Assembly: GCA_030673425.1 (NCBI GenBank)
Contig: DAOVJB010000071.1
Coordinates: forward strand, 1 to 6,754
From: Elusimicrobiota bacterium
Lineage (GTDB): Bacteria; CAYTYR01; UBA6262; DAOVJB01
Direction: 5' to 3'
Length of the DNA stretch: 6,754 bases
Below are positions 6,580 through 6,754 of this stretch, piece by piece; positions within the stretch are counted from its first letter, which is position 1, and each line of letters begins with the position of its first letter. The position numbers were made by a program, and so were the translations under genes. Under the pieces are notes generated by a model that saw only the letters and a program-made list of their open reading frames with translations, did no database searches and had not been told where the DNA came from.

Positions 6580-6754
6580 TTACCCCACACGAATCGGACC
6601 TTTTGCACTTCCCGTAATAAACTGTTTTACAATAGGATTGCTTGTATTTTTTATTTCATGGGGGCTTCCCGTTTCAATTATTTTACCCCCCCGAAGCATT
6701 GCTATTCTATCAGCAATCATATAAGCACTGACCATATCATGGGTTACAGCAATA
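6580..6754 (-). CDS. mlaF: Mla-type ABC transporter ATPase, C-terminal 57 residues (5' end cut by window edge)
   Basis: This is the end of the ATPase that powers the Mla phospholipid transporter from the cytoplasmic face. I read it by hand: open at base 6754 and ending at TAA 6582-6580. It begins IAVTHDMVSAYMIADRIAML, which is the H-loop (switch) histidine region that follows Walker B in ABC ATPases; VTHD followed by SA...IADRIA is typical of MlaF. Next comes GGKIIETGSPHEI, the usual ABC tail strand and turn, then NPIVKQFITGSAKGPI, where the VxQFxxGxxxGPI end is characteristic of MlaF-family ATPases. The Walker A, signature and Walker B motifs lie outside the window. mlaD follows after 25 bases, the usual order (mlaE-mlaF-mlaD), so mlaE is probably just beyond the edge. 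Confidence 0.9.
   Translation of the reverse strand, partial: IAVTHDMVSAYMIADRIAMLRGGKIIETGSPHEIKNTSNPIVKQFITGSAKGPIRVG

Noticed and set aside
6555-6608. An MlaD start 18 codons earlier, at the ATG at 6608-6606.
   Set aside because: It overlaps the end of mlaF by 29 bases (6580-6608), lacks a good ribosome binding site, and puts a charged leader before the anchor. The ATG at 6554 has AGGAG at 7 bases and gives the usual MlaD N-terminus.

Overview
The window is a compact block of eight genes, all on the minus strand, so transcription runs from high to low coordinates. It holds 6 complete genes and 2 cut by the window edges. In transcription order they are mlaF (3' end only), mlaD, radA, a yacL-type PIN/TRAM gene, ispD, ispF, cysE and cysS (first 242 codons). 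Gaps between genes are 4 to 78 bases. No stretch over 300 bases lacks a gene, and I see no tRNA, rRNA, CRISPR array, transposase or attachment site.

The sequence is AT-rich. The mla genes imply a two-membrane (diderm) envelope, and ispD/ispF show that isoprenoids are made by the MEP pathway. From radA onward the gene order is that of the classic Bacillus/Clostridium cluster radA-disA-yacL-ispD-ispF-gltX-cysE-cysS, with disA and gltX absent. A Firmicute-like order next to an Mla system points to a deep-branching diderm lineage, either an uncultivated candidate phylum or a diderm Firmicute. The window alone cannot decide which.

Region by region: (1) 5172-6754 is the end of an Mla-type phospholipid transporter: the tail of the ATPase, then a long MlaD that carries a membrane anchor, an MCE domain, a long helical region and a beta-rich C-terminal domain resembling an outer-membrane barrel. 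(2) 2673-5147 holds RadA, for recombination-intermediate processing, and a membrane-anchored PIN-TRAM protein, probably an RNase. A 78-bp AT-rich spacer separates them. (3) 1426-2659 holds IspD and IspF, catalysing steps 3 and 5 of the MEP pathway. (4) 1-1421 holds serine acetyltransferase and cysteinyl-tRNA synthetase, linking cysteine synthesis to its use in translation.

The most notable items are the probable one-protein trans-envelope MlaD, a head-to-head heptamer-repeat hairpin between cysE and cysS, and a perfect 10-bp inverted repeat at the 3' end of mlaD. The remaining content is well-known housekeeping genes; I found no evidence of a wholly new system.
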